Assembly (NCBI RefSeq): GCF_019924045.1
Contig: NZ_JAHXBN010000013.1
Coordinates: 372,001-436,000 of the forward strand
DNA length: 64,000 nucleotides
Origin: Dyadobacter fermentans
GTDB taxonomy: Bacteria; Bacteroidota; Bacteroidia; Cytophagales; Spirosomataceae
Direction: 5' to 3'
The notes beneath the pieces are model-generated. The model made no database searches. It was not told where the DNA came from and saw only the letters and a list, made by a program, of their open reading frames with translations. Below, piece after piece: positions 34,818 through 42,321 of the stretch. The first letter of the stretch is position 1, and each line of letters begins with the position of its first letter. Both the position numbers and the translations under genes were made by a program.

Positions 34818-35198
34818 ATGTCTAAGCAATATGAAACGGTGTTCATTCTAACTCCCATTTTGTCTGAGGCCCAGGCAAAGGACGCCGTTGAAAAATTCAC
34901 GACAATCATCACTTCAAACGGTGCTAAGATTGTACATGAAGAAAACTGGGGATTGCGTAAGCTGGCCTACCCCATCCAAAAGAAAAACTCAGGTTTCTAT
35001 CACGTAGTAGAATATACTGCGAACGAAGGAAACGTGGTGGATGTTTTGGAAACCGAGTTCCGTCGTGACGAGCGCGTTTTGCGTTTTATGACTATCGCCC
35101 TGGATAAGCATTCCATTGCTTACAACGAGAAGAAACGTAAGGGTCTGGTAGGTAAGAAGAAAGAAGAAGCAACTGAGTCAAAAACCGAAAACGCATAA
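34818..35198 (+). CDS. rpsF: 30S ribosomal protein S6
   Basis: This 126-residue protein has the S6 ferredoxin-like fold: [18 protein letters not shown] at the start, [20 protein letters not shown] in the middle and a Lys/Glu-rich C-terminal tail as in other Bacteroidota. The ATG at 34818 is chosen because the open frame upstream is not S6-like and lies partly before the predicted transcription start. S6 binds S18 on the 30S platform; rpsR follows 3 bp later. Confidence 0.97.
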   Translation: MSKQYETVFILTPILSEAQAKDAVEKFTTIITSNGAKIVHEENWGLRKLAYPIQKKNSGFYHVVEYTANEGNVVDVLETEFRRDERVLRFMTIALDKHSIAYNEKKRKGLVGKKKEEATESKTENA

Positions 35199-35201
35199 GC
35201 T

Positions 35202-35453
35202 ATGTCACTCGTAAACGAGCCGGTTGAAAAAAACATTAACCGCAAAAAATACTGCCGTTTCAAAAAAGCAGGCATCAAATACATCGATTACAAGAACCCG
35301 GATTTCCTTCTGAAACTTGTAAACGAGCAAGGTAAAATCCTTCCGCGCCGCCTTACCGGTACCAGCCTGAAATATCAGCGCAAAGTATCACAGGCAATCA
35401 AAAGAGCACGTCACCTGGCCCTGTTGCCGTTTGTTGCTGATCAATTGAAATAA
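35202..35453 (+). CDS. rpsR: 30S ribosomal protein S18
   Basis: This 83-residue basic protein has the S18 signature [20 protein letters not shown] and the C-terminal [20 protein letters not shown] followed by [10 protein letters not shown]. It is assembled with S6 on 16S rRNA. The order rpsF-rpsR-rplI is conserved in Bacteroidota, and spacing (3 and 20 bp) supports one mRNA. The cysteine is a single one, so it is the zinc-independent form. Confidence 0.97.
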   Translation: MSLVNEPVEKNINRKKYCRFKKAGIKYIDYKNPDFLLKLVNEQGKILPRRLTGTSLKYQRKVSQAIKRARHLALLPFVADQLK

Positions 35454-35473
35454 TACAGTAAAGAGCTATCATA

Positions 35474-35920
35474 ATGGAAATCATACTTTTAACGGATATT
35501 GCTGGGGTAGGTTACAAGAACGATATCGTGACTGTGAAAGCAGGTTACGGTCGTAACTACCTCATCCCGCAAGGTTTTGCGTTGCTCGCTAACGAGTCGA
35601 ACCGCAAAATCGTTGCTGAAAACGTGCGTCAGGCAGCGCACAAGGCTGAAAAGCTGAAAAAGGACGCAGAAGATATCGCAACGGCGATCGGCGACCTGGT
35701 AATCGATATCAAAACTGTGGTAGGTGAAAGCGGCCGTATCTTCGGACGTGTTACCAACACACAAGTTGCCGATAGCCTGAAAGCCAAAGGCTTCGATATC
35801 GACCGTAAGAAAATCACTGTTGATGACGTGAAATCAATCGGTTCTTACTCCGCATTGATCGACCTTCACAAAGAAGTGAAACACAAAGTTACCCTGAACG
35901 TAGTAGCAGCGGAAGACTAG
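35474..35920 (+). CDS. rplI: 50S ribosomal protein L9
   Basis: This 148-residue protein shows the two L9 domains joined by a long helix: the N-terminal domain with VGYKNDIVTVKAGYGRNYLI, then PQGFALLAN, the helical linker to about residue 75, and the C-terminal domain (RIFGRVTNTQVADSLKAKGF). It binds 23S rRNA near L1 and helps maintain the reading frame. It ends the ribosomal protein operon, with a 29-bp perfect stem terminator directly after. Confidence 0.97.
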   Translation: MEIILLTDIAGVGYKNDIVTVKAGYGRNYLIPQGFALLANESNRKIVAENVRQAAHKAEKLKKDAEDIATAIGDLVIDIKTVVGESGRIFGRVTNTQVADSLKAKGFDIDRKKITVDDVKSIGSYSALIDLHKEVKHKVTLNVVAAED

Positions 35921-35922
35921 TT

Positions 35923-35985
35923 GTTTCGAGACTTCATAAAAAAAGGCAACCCGAAAGGTTGCCTTTTTTTATGAAGTCTCGAAAC
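35923..35985. terminator. Very long bidirectional terminator (29-bp perfect stem)
   Basis: 35923-35951 and 35957-35985 are perfect inverse copies of 29 bp around the 5-base loop CGAAA. The inner part is an ordinary terminator (GGCAACC/GGTTGCC with seven A before and seven T after), while GTTTCGAGACTTCAT outside extends the stem. It can stop transcription from both sides. Confidence 0.9.
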
Positions 35986-36121
35986 GCTATAGGCTATAAG
36001 CTTTAAGCTTTAAGCTTTAAGCTATCCGCTGCATATATGTACTACCCACAGCTTAAAGCCTACTGCTTATAGCTTACGGCTTATAGCTTATAGCTTAAAG
36101 CCTACTGCTTATAGCTTAAAG
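35986..36121. repeat. AGCTT-rich tandem and inverted repeat
   Basis: The stretch is made of short units such as TAAGCTT, TTTAAGCT, ATAGCTTAAAGC and CCTACTGCTT. Direct copies alternate with inverted ones; TAGCTTAAAGCCTACTGCTT appears intact near 36091-36110 and nearly so at 36049-36068. It lies between the rplI terminator and the convergent BON-LysM gene, whose stop codon closes it. No coding potential is seen. Confidence 0.7.
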
Positions 36122-36586
36122 CTACAACGCCGGAATCCGCAATACCTGTCCTGGATAAATCAGATCCGGATCTTTTAACATAGGCTTGTTGGCTTCGAAG
36201 ATGATCGGATATTTCATCATGTCGCCGTATACAGTCTGGGCGATTTTGGAGAGGGTATCTCCTTTTACCACGGTGTGATAAGTCGCTTCCGGCTCAGGAG
36301 TGGCTACCTGCAGACGGTTATCGACCACGCCTACACCTTCCACATTTCCTACCGCCAGCGCGATTTTTTCGGCATCCTGCTGTTTGGCAACTTCGCCTTC
36401 GAGGGTAACGGTGTCACCCGACGTTTTCACGGTCAGGCTGTTATAGGCAAGTCCGAGCGACTTCACGTGCGCGAGCAATGCACTGGCGCGCAGCGGCTCT
36501 GCTTCCGGGGTGGGAGCTGCTGCGGGAGCATCTTTACCACCGAATACTTTTTCTCCAACGCCTTTGATAAAAGAGATTAAGCCCAT
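36122..36586 (-). CDS. BON and LysM domain protein (YgaU/Kbp-like)
   Basis: This 154-residue protein has a short N-terminal segment (MGLISFIKGVGEKVFGG), an Ala/Pro linker, a BON domain (about 35-95, TVKTSGDTVTLEGEVAKQQD) and a C-terminal LysM domain (about 103-153, YHTVVKGDTLSKIAQTVYGD, ending YPGQVLRIP). The order matches E. coli YgaU/Kbp, a K+-binding protein involved in osmotic adaptation. No signal peptide is present, so a cytoplasmic location, as in Kbp, is plausible. It is divergent from glpD. Confidence 0.87.
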   Translation of the reverse strand: MGLISFIKGVGEKVFGGKDAPAAAPTPEAEPLRASALLAHVKSLGLAYNSLTVKTSGDTVTLEGEVAKQQDAEKIALAVGNVEGVGVVDNRLQVATPEPEATYHTVVKGDTLSKIAQTVYGDMMKYPIIFEANKPMLKDPDLIYPGQVLRIPAL

Positions 36587-36703
36587 GTTTTGTTGATTTT
36601 GGTTAGATAATAGATTTGAGTTTGTAAATGAAAGGTAGCGGTAATGTTAACTTTCTTGCTGGTAAGATGCAATTATTATACCAAAATTGCCAACGCATAT
36701 TGA

Positions 36704-36745
36704 TTTGATAATATGGGTTTTTCCCGGCGTAACTTTGTACTTTTG
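36704..36745 (+). promoter_or_regulatory. glpD promoter
   Basis: TTTG at 36704-36707, 22 bp, then TAACTTTG at 36730-36737 fits the Bacteroidota consensus; a second -7 match TACTTTTG at 36738-36745 follows directly. Either gives a leader of about 33-40 bases before the ATG at 36785. Confidence 0.6.
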
Positions 36746-36784
36746 CAGCTGGTCTCAACTACGCTGAATCTGCATTAAGTCTCA

Positions 36785-38416
36785 ATGAACCGCACCACAT
36801 CGCTTGCCAGGTTACAAAATGAATTGTTCGATATCTGTATCATCGGCGCAGGTGCCAGTGGGGCGGGATGTGCCCTGGATGCGGTTTTAAGGGGATATAA
36901 GGTTGCCCTGATCGATAAAAAGGACTTCGCCTCCGAAACATCCTCACGTTCCACCAAGCTGATCCACGGTGGTGTCCGCTATCTGGAACAGGCATTTAAG
37001 AAGCTCGATTTCGCGCAACTCAAGCAGGTAAGGCACGGATTGGAGGAACGACACATTGTGTTGAAAAATGCGCCGCATCTTGCACGTCCGTTAGCATTGA
37101 TGACGCCGGTCAACTCATGGTTTGAAGGCTTGTATTTCAAAATCGGCCTGTCGCTTTATGACACGTTCGCTACCAATGATACGTTGCCGAAAAGCAAATG
37201 GCTCAACAAGCAGGAGGTGCTGGACAAAATCCCGACGCTCGACCGGAAGAAACTGCATAGCGGCGTGCTTTACTACGACGGCCAGCTCGACGACGCGCGG
37301 TACTGCCTCGCATTGGCGCAATCGGCCTCGGAGAACGGTGCCGCGGTAGCCAATTATGTAGAAGTGAACGGGTTTGAAAAAGACACGATCGGTAAATTGA
37401 ACGCCGTGCAGGCCACTGATACAATATCCGGTCATGCGTTGACGATCCGCGCGAAGTTGATCATCAATTGCACGGGTCCGTTTTCAGATCATATCAGGCT
37501 GATGGCGAATGCGGCGCTGAGCGAACGCATCCGCCCGAGCAAAGGCGTGCACCTGGCATTGCCTCATAACACGCTGAACAGTGAATATGCCATGTTGATC
37601 CCGAAAACTACCGACGGCCGCGTCGTGTTTGCGATCCCGTTTGAAGGCTCGACGATGATTGGTACAACCGATACCGAATGCGACGAAATAGATGCGGAAC
37701 CGACACTCAACCGCGCGGAGAGGGAATACCTCGCCGCTACATTGAATCCCTATCTGGCCAAGCCGATCGATCCGAGCGAGCTTCGGGCAGGTTTTGGAGG
37801 GCTGCGGCCTTTGCTCGCGGCCGATCCGTCGAAATCGACGAAAAGCCTCGTGCGGGATCACGAAGTGGAACTCGACGAAACTTCGGGGCTGGTGAGCTTG
37901 CTGGGAGGTAAATGGACGACCTATCGCCTTATGGCAAAGGATACCATCGATGAGGCCGCCAAGATCCTTGGCAACGACGGCGGGTGTAAAACAGCAGATT
38001 ACATATTGGCCGGGGGCGAAAACTACCAGCCTAAAAGCTGGCAGGATATCCAGGCGCAATATGCCTTGTCGGAGGACATTGCGCGACATTTGGTACGCAA
38101 ATACGGCTCCCGCGCGCACAAGGTAGCGTCGCTTGCACGCGAGGATGCACAGCTGAGAGAAAGACTTAGTCAATCCTATCCGTACATCCGCGCCGAAGTG
38201 GTACACGCCGTTCGGAAGGAGATGGTGGTAACCCCCCGCGACTTCCTGGCGCGTCGTATCCGCCTCGAAATTACCGACTGGGATGAAACCTTAAACTCCC
38301 TGCCGGTTGTTGCTGATCTGATGGCGCGCGAACTGGGCTGGACCGAAGCGGAAAAGACAAGTTACGCCGATGCATACGCCAGCGAAATCGGAAAGTTTAT
38401 CGCCGACGCACGTTAG
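36785..38416 (+). CDS. glpD: FAD-dependent glycerol-3-phosphate dehydrogenase
   Basis: This 543-residue flavoenzyme oxidises glycerol 3-phosphate to dihydroxyacetone phosphate and passes electrons to quinone at the inner membrane. The FAD motif is CIIGAGASGAGCALDAVLRG, followed by the family block SETSSRSTKLIHGGVRYLEQ; active-site segments include FAIPFEGSTMIGTTDTE and RAGFGGLRPLL. The C-terminal cap domain (about 400-540) is helical. The gene has its own promoter. No glpF or glpK lies nearby. The next gene, 55 bp away, is an unrelated KS-like gene. Confidence 0.93.
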   Translation: MNRTTSLARLQNELFDICIIGAGASGAGCALDAVLRGYKVALIDKKDFASETSSRSTKLIHGGVRYLEQAFKKLDFAQLKQVRHGLEERHIVLKNAPHLARPLALMTPVNSWFEGLYFKIGLSLYDTFATNDTLPKSKWLNKQEVLDKIPTLDRKKLHSGVLYYDGQLDDARYCLALAQSASENGAAVANYVEVNGFEKDTIGKLNAVQATDTISGHALTIRAKLIINCTGPFSDHIRLMANAALSERIRPSKGVHLALPHNTLNSEYAMLIPKTTDGRVVFAIPFEGSTMIGTTDTECDEIDAEPTLNRAEREYLAATLNPYLAKPIDPSELRAGFGGLRPLLAADPSKSTKSLVRDHEVELDETSGLVSLLGGKWTTYRLMAKDTIDEAAKILGNDGGCKTADYILAGGENYQPKSWQDIQAQYALSEDIARHLVRKYGSRAHKVASLAREDAQLRERLSQSYPYIRAEVVHAVRKEMVVTPRDFLARRIRLEITDWDETLNSLPVVADLMARELGWTEAEKTSYADAYASEIGKFIADAR

Positions 38417-38471
38417 CCGCAAATCGTTTGCCGCATCCGTCAGCCGCAACCACCAGAGTTAATTTTCAAGA

Positions 38472-39515
38472 ATGTATATTACCGATTCAGCCTGTATTTC
38501 GCCCCAGCGTACTTTTGATGAAGCTTTTTTCGAAGGCGATATTAAAGTACATGAAGGCGACAGGTACATTGCCGTTGAACCTGCCTACGGCCAACTCATA
38601 CCGGCCGGCTTGCTTCGGAGAATGGGTAAAGCCGTGCGGATGGGAGTGGGGGCAGGCCTTCCGCTCATTCAAAATGCACAGATTGAGGGCATCGTCCTCG
38701 GTACCGCAAACGGCGGCCTCGAAGATTGTTTAAAATTCCTGAACCAGATCGTCGATTATAACGAGGGGACGCTCACCCCGACCAATTTTGTACAAAGCAC
38801 GCCCAACGCGGTGGCAGGTAACCTTGCATTGATGAGCAAAACGACCGGCTATAACACGACCCATGTGCACAAGGGGCTGGCGTTCGAAGCGGCATTGCTG
38901 GATACCATGCTGCTATTGGAAGAAAAGCGCGGCAAAATGTTCCTGGTTGGAAGCATTGAGGAAATCTCAGATTACAACCACAACATCGACCTGCTCGCGG
39001 GCTCTTTCAAAAGCGGGCATTTTACCTCGGAAAACCTGTTTACGCTTGATTCCCCGGGCTCCGCAAATGGAGAGGGTGCGGCGATGTTCATTGTGAATGC
39101 GGAACGTACCGACGACGCCGTCGCGCAGATCCGGGACGTATTTCAAAGCAATAACCTGGATGAAAAGCAGCTGGTGCCGGTGGTGAACGCCTTTTTGCAG
39201 AGAAATGGCCTGCAACCCGCCGATATTGATGCGGTGATTATGGGCATTAGTGGCGATAATCGCACCGATCACTGGTATTTCAACCTCCAAAAAGCATTGT
39301 TTGAAGAGGCCAACATCTATACCTACAAAAATATGGTGGGTGATTATCCTACGGGTTCCGCGTTCGCGACGTGGATGGGAGCGCAGGTGCTCGCGGGTAA
39401 GCGCGTACCTGAGGCGTGCGTGTGGGCACAAAAAAATCCCCGCACTCCGAAGCATATACTGATTTACAATCATTATAAAGCTTCGCAGCACGGGTTTATA
39501 TTGCTTCGGGCCTAG
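38472..39515 (+). CDS. KS-like protein without catalytic Cys (chain-length-factor-like), outlying copy
   Basis: This 347-residue thiolase-fold protein resembles the FabF/KS family but is shorter. Where a KS has its nucleophilic Cys, this protein has THVHKGLAFEAALLD; the preceding QSTPNAVAGNLAL is well conserved. It is a clear relative of the protein at 55295-56230 (shared GLLRRM, LGTxxG, KFLN and QSTxN blocks). Such proteins act as the non-catalytic partner of an active KS in aryl-polyene/flexirubin systems (family knowledge). It lies at the edge of the cluster and converges with the halogenase-like gene (1-bp gap). Confidence 0.78.
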   Translation: MYITDSACISPQRTFDEAFFEGDIKVHEGDRYIAVEPAYGQLIPAGLLRRMGKAVRMGVGAGLPLIQNAQIEGIVLGTANGGLEDCLKFLNQIVDYNEGTLTPTNFVQSTPNAVAGNLALMSKTTGYNTTHVHKGLAFEAALLDTMLLLEEKRGKMFLVGSIEEISDYNHNIDLLAGSFKSGHFTSENLFTLDSPGSANGEGAAMFIVNAERTDDAVAQIRDVFQSNNLDEKQLVPVVNAFLQRNGLQPADIDAVIMGISGDNRTDHWYFNLQKALFEEANIYTYKNMVGDYPTGSAFATWMGAQVLAGKRVPEACVWAQKNPRTPKHILIYNHYKASQHGFILLRA

Positions 39516-39516
39516 A

Positions 39517-40764
39517 TCAATTCTGGCCCGCTTCTTCCGCTTTTTCCTTCATTTTAATCACTTTCGCGAGCGTCGGCAGGATGGTATCGTGCTTTTTCAC
39601 GAACGGGTTGGTCTGGTCCCAAACGTAGCCGGCAAGTACCGAGCAGATTTGCCGCTTGATATCCTCGTCGATATGTTTAGCGAATACAATGGTTTGGAAA
39701 TCACCGGTGTACCAGCCGCTCACGTAGCTGCGGAACACGTCGATGCCTTTCTGGATCACTTCCTCATATTCCTTTTTCCAATCGACAGCCTCGCCCTGCA
39801 AATGCTTGTGCGTCATTTTGGCTGAAAGAAGGCCCGAGGCGGTCGCGAACGTCACGCCCGATGAGAAAATTGGGTCGAGGAACTCGGTACTGTTGCCCGA
39901 AAGCACAAAACCTTCACCCGACATTTTCGTCACACCGATCGAATAGCCGAGGATCGCCCGCGGCTCGAATTTGAGCTGCGAATCAGCAAAGCGGCCATGA
40001 AGGTCTTCGAAGTTCCGGATAAACGCCTTGTACCCTTCGCCATTGTTTTCAGCCAGCGCTTCGATCCTTTCACGGTCGCCGACGATACCCACGGACGTCG
40101 ATCCGTCGGAGAAAGGAATCGCCCAGATCCAGGACTTATTGTTGTCGAATGAATGCACAAAAATGTTGTTGCTGGCGGTTTCAGTACGGTTTTTGTCTTC
40201 TAAATGCGAGAAAACCGCGCCTCGGGGCGTGAATGCCGATGGCTTGCTCAAATCGAAAAGTCTTGGCAAAACACGGCCATACCCGCTCGAATCGATGATG
40301 AATTTAGCTTCAATACGGTGCGCATTGCCTTCGGCGTCCTTATAATCGACGATCTGCTTTTCGGGGCCGCATTGTACGGCGGTAACCTCGCATTCGAAGT
40401 TGACGTCCACCCCTTTTTCGCGGGTAGCTTCTGCCAGCTTGCTGTCGAAGTCAGCCCGTTTTACCTGCCAAGTCCACGTCCAGCCTTTGGTAAACTGGTC
40501 TTCGAACAGGAACTCACACCGCTTTTCCCCGCGCATGAATGCTGCGCCCGTTTTTTTCTGAAAGTTCAATGGCTCTATCGCCTCCCGCAACCCGGCTTCC
40601 GTTAAATGCTCCATACAGCAGGGAAGCAGGCTTTCCCCGATCTGGAAACGGGGGAATTTCTCTTTTTCCAGGATCGTGACGTCGTAGCCTTGCTTTTTCA
40701 GGTAAGAAGCCGCGACAGTTCCGGCAGGGCCGGCCCCAATAACCAGCACATCGACAGTTTGCAT
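39517..40764 (-). CDS. Flavin-dependent halogenase-like oxidoreductase
   Basis: This 415-residue flavoprotein has FAD motif GAGPAG (10-15) and the halogenase-like block RFQIGESLLP (39-48). W212-I-W-A-I-P217 matches WxWxIP, and F295-xx-P298-xx-S301-x-G303 matches the FxxPxxSxG pattern linked to phenolic halogenases. Thus chlorination or bromination of the hydroxyphenyl end of the pigment is a reasonable proposal; hydroxylation is the alternative, as these motifs also occur in enzymes not shown to halogenate. It is the last gene of the minus-strand arm, 2 bp after the RetSat-like gene. Confidence 0.78.
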   Translation of the reverse strand: MQTVDVLVIGAGPAGTVAASYLKKQGYDVTILEKEKFPRFQIGESLLPCCMEHLTEAGLREAIEPLNFQKKTGAAFMRGEKRCEFLFEDQFTKGWTWTWQVKRADFDSKLAEATREKGVDVNFECEVTAVQCGPEKQIVDYKDAEGNAHRIEAKFIIDSSGYGRVLPRLFDLSKPSAFTPRGAVFSHLEDKNRTETASNNIFVHSFDNNKSWIWAIPFSDGSTSVGIVGDRERIEALAENNGEGYKAFIRNFEDLHGRFADSQLKFEPRAILGYSIGVTKMSGEGFVLSGNSTEFLDPIFSSGVTFATASGLLSAKMTHKHLQGEAVDWKKEYEEVIQKGIDVFRSYVSGWYTGDFQTIVFAKHIDEDIKRQICSVLAGYVWDQTNPFVKKHDTILPTLAKVIKMKEKAEEAGQN

Positions 40765-40766
40765 AT

Positions 40767-42299
40767 TCAGGCGTTTTTTACTTTTTGAATGAGTTTTTCT
40801 TTATCTACAAATGAGAAGCACGTTACAAATGCACTGACGGTCACCCCTAAAATCCCGTGCAGGGAAACATTCTGCCCCGTCAGGTGCAAGTTCGGAATTT
40901 TGGTGCGGGTATTAATCCGCGTCTTCATCGGCGAAGTCGAATCTTTGAGGATGCCGTACATCGTGCCGTTGCCATTGCCGATGTAATCCCGGAAGGTAAG
41001 CGGAGACGCGCTATGTACAGCTTTGATATCGGCCGAAATACCCGGGAAAACGGTTTCCAGCCTCGCGATTACCTGTGCTTCCTTCTCCTTTTTGAATTGC
41101 GCATATTCCGCATGACGCTTGCCCGGCTCGGCCACGGTACTGAAAGTCCCTGCCCATTGCGCGGTTTCGGAAGCGTCCATATAGCACATAACCGACATGG
41201 AATCAGCATATTCGCCCTTTTTGGAAATATAGGGCGTGCAAATGAAATAGGTCTGTGGCCAGGTAGCCTGGTCGTATTCAACCCCGTTCCATACGTCGTC
41301 GATATGGTGCTGGTAAATATTGTAATTGAGGTATTTGAAGCTGTTTTCCTGAAACGAAATATGCACCAGGAATGTGGAAATGCTATTTTCGAGTGTCTGG
41401 ACCCGGTTTTTGTAAACGCTTAGAAACCGCTCCTGGCCGAAAATATCGATGGTGACAGCCGGGTGCACGTTGGAAATAAATTCTTTTCCACGGAAGGTCT
41501 CCCCATTTTCACAAACCACCTCGGTAATGTGACCTCTTTCGTCATAATGGGCCGACACTATTTTCTTGTGCTTGTAAATCTCCCCGCCATGCTGCCGCAC
41601 CGCCCGACTGAGTTGAATGGCGATCTGCGAGCCGCCATCCACGAATTTGTAAGCACCCGTGAGGTAACTTTTCATGATGAGCGCATGCACGTAAAACGGC
41701 GTTTTGTGCTTCACACCGGCATATAAAAGGTTGCTGCCTGCCAGTACATTGCGCAGCCTCACGTTGTCGGTGAGGGAGGCAATGAAATCGTAGGCGTTGA
41801 GCGAGAGCACGGCTTCGTCGGTGAGGTAGCTGTCGCCGGCTGTTTCCAGGTTATAGAGGGGGAATTTCTCGCAAGTTTCGTTTAGTTTGTTGCAGTAGGT
41901 GCGAATCGCCTCTGCTTCTTCGGGGAAGTAGGCGATGAGCTGCCGTTCAAAATGCTCCATTCCCTGGGCATAGGCATACGCGCAGCCGTCGTCGAAACGA
42001 ATGAGGTCGAACTGGTCGTTGTCCAGCCGTTTTAGTTTCAGCTTGTCAAGAATGCCGAAGTATTTGAAGAACTGGTAAAGGTTCTCACCTTCGTCGAGCC
42101 CGCCTACATAATGCACGCCGGTATCGAAAATGCTCTTATCGCGGCTGTAAACCTGCAAATGCCCGCCGATCTGGTGGTTTTTTTCCAATACAACCACACT
42201 GTACCCTTCCATGGCCAGTATGGTAGCGCAAGCCAGACCGCCCAGTCCGCTTCCAACAATCACAAAATCGTATTCCTTTTGCACGGCGGAAGTTTGCAT
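40767..42299 (-). CDS. RetSat/CrtI-like FAD oxidoreductase
   Basis: This 510-residue protein has the dinucleotide motif FVIVGSGLGGLACATIL and EKNHQIGGHL, and the C-terminal segment LTGQNVSLHGILGVTVSAF, which mark the phytoene-desaturase/all-trans-retinol saturase group. In flexirubin/aryl-polyene clusters it could act on the polyene chain, for example by isomerising or saturating one bond (inference). It does not belong with the carotenoid operon, 30 kb away. The gene lies 22 bp after the MMPL fusion gene and 2 bp before the halogenase-like gene. Confidence 0.85.
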   Translation of the reverse strand: MQTSAVQKEYDFVIVGSGLGGLACATILAMEGYSVVVLEKNHQIGGHLQVYSRDKSIFDTGVHYVGGLDEGENLYQFFKYFGILDKLKLKRLDNDQFDLIRFDDGCAYAYAQGMEHFERQLIAYFPEEAEAIRTYCNKLNETCEKFPLYNLETAGDSYLTDEAVLSLNAYDFIASLTDNVRLRNVLAGSNLLYAGVKHKTPFYVHALIMKSYLTGAYKFVDGGSQIAIQLSRAVRQHGGEIYKHKKIVSAHYDERGHITEVVCENGETFRGKEFISNVHPAVTIDIFGQERFLSVYKNRVQTLENSISTFLVHISFQENSFKYLNYNIYQHHIDDVWNGVEYDQATWPQTYFICTPYISKKGEYADSMSVMCYMDASETAQWAGTFSTVAEPGKRHAEYAQFKKEKEAQVIARLETVFPGISADIKAVHSASPLTFRDYIGNGNGTMYGILKDSTSPMKTRINTRTKIPNLHLTGQNVSLHGILGVTVSAFVTCFSFVDKEKLIQKVKNA

Positions 42300-42321
42300 T
42301 TAAATATTTATTCGGGAAATG

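Noticed and set aside
40767..42299. Second phytoene desaturase of the carotenoid pathway
   Set aside because: The C-terminal segment and the pigment-cluster context fit the RetSat-like group, and the carotenoid operon already has crtI.
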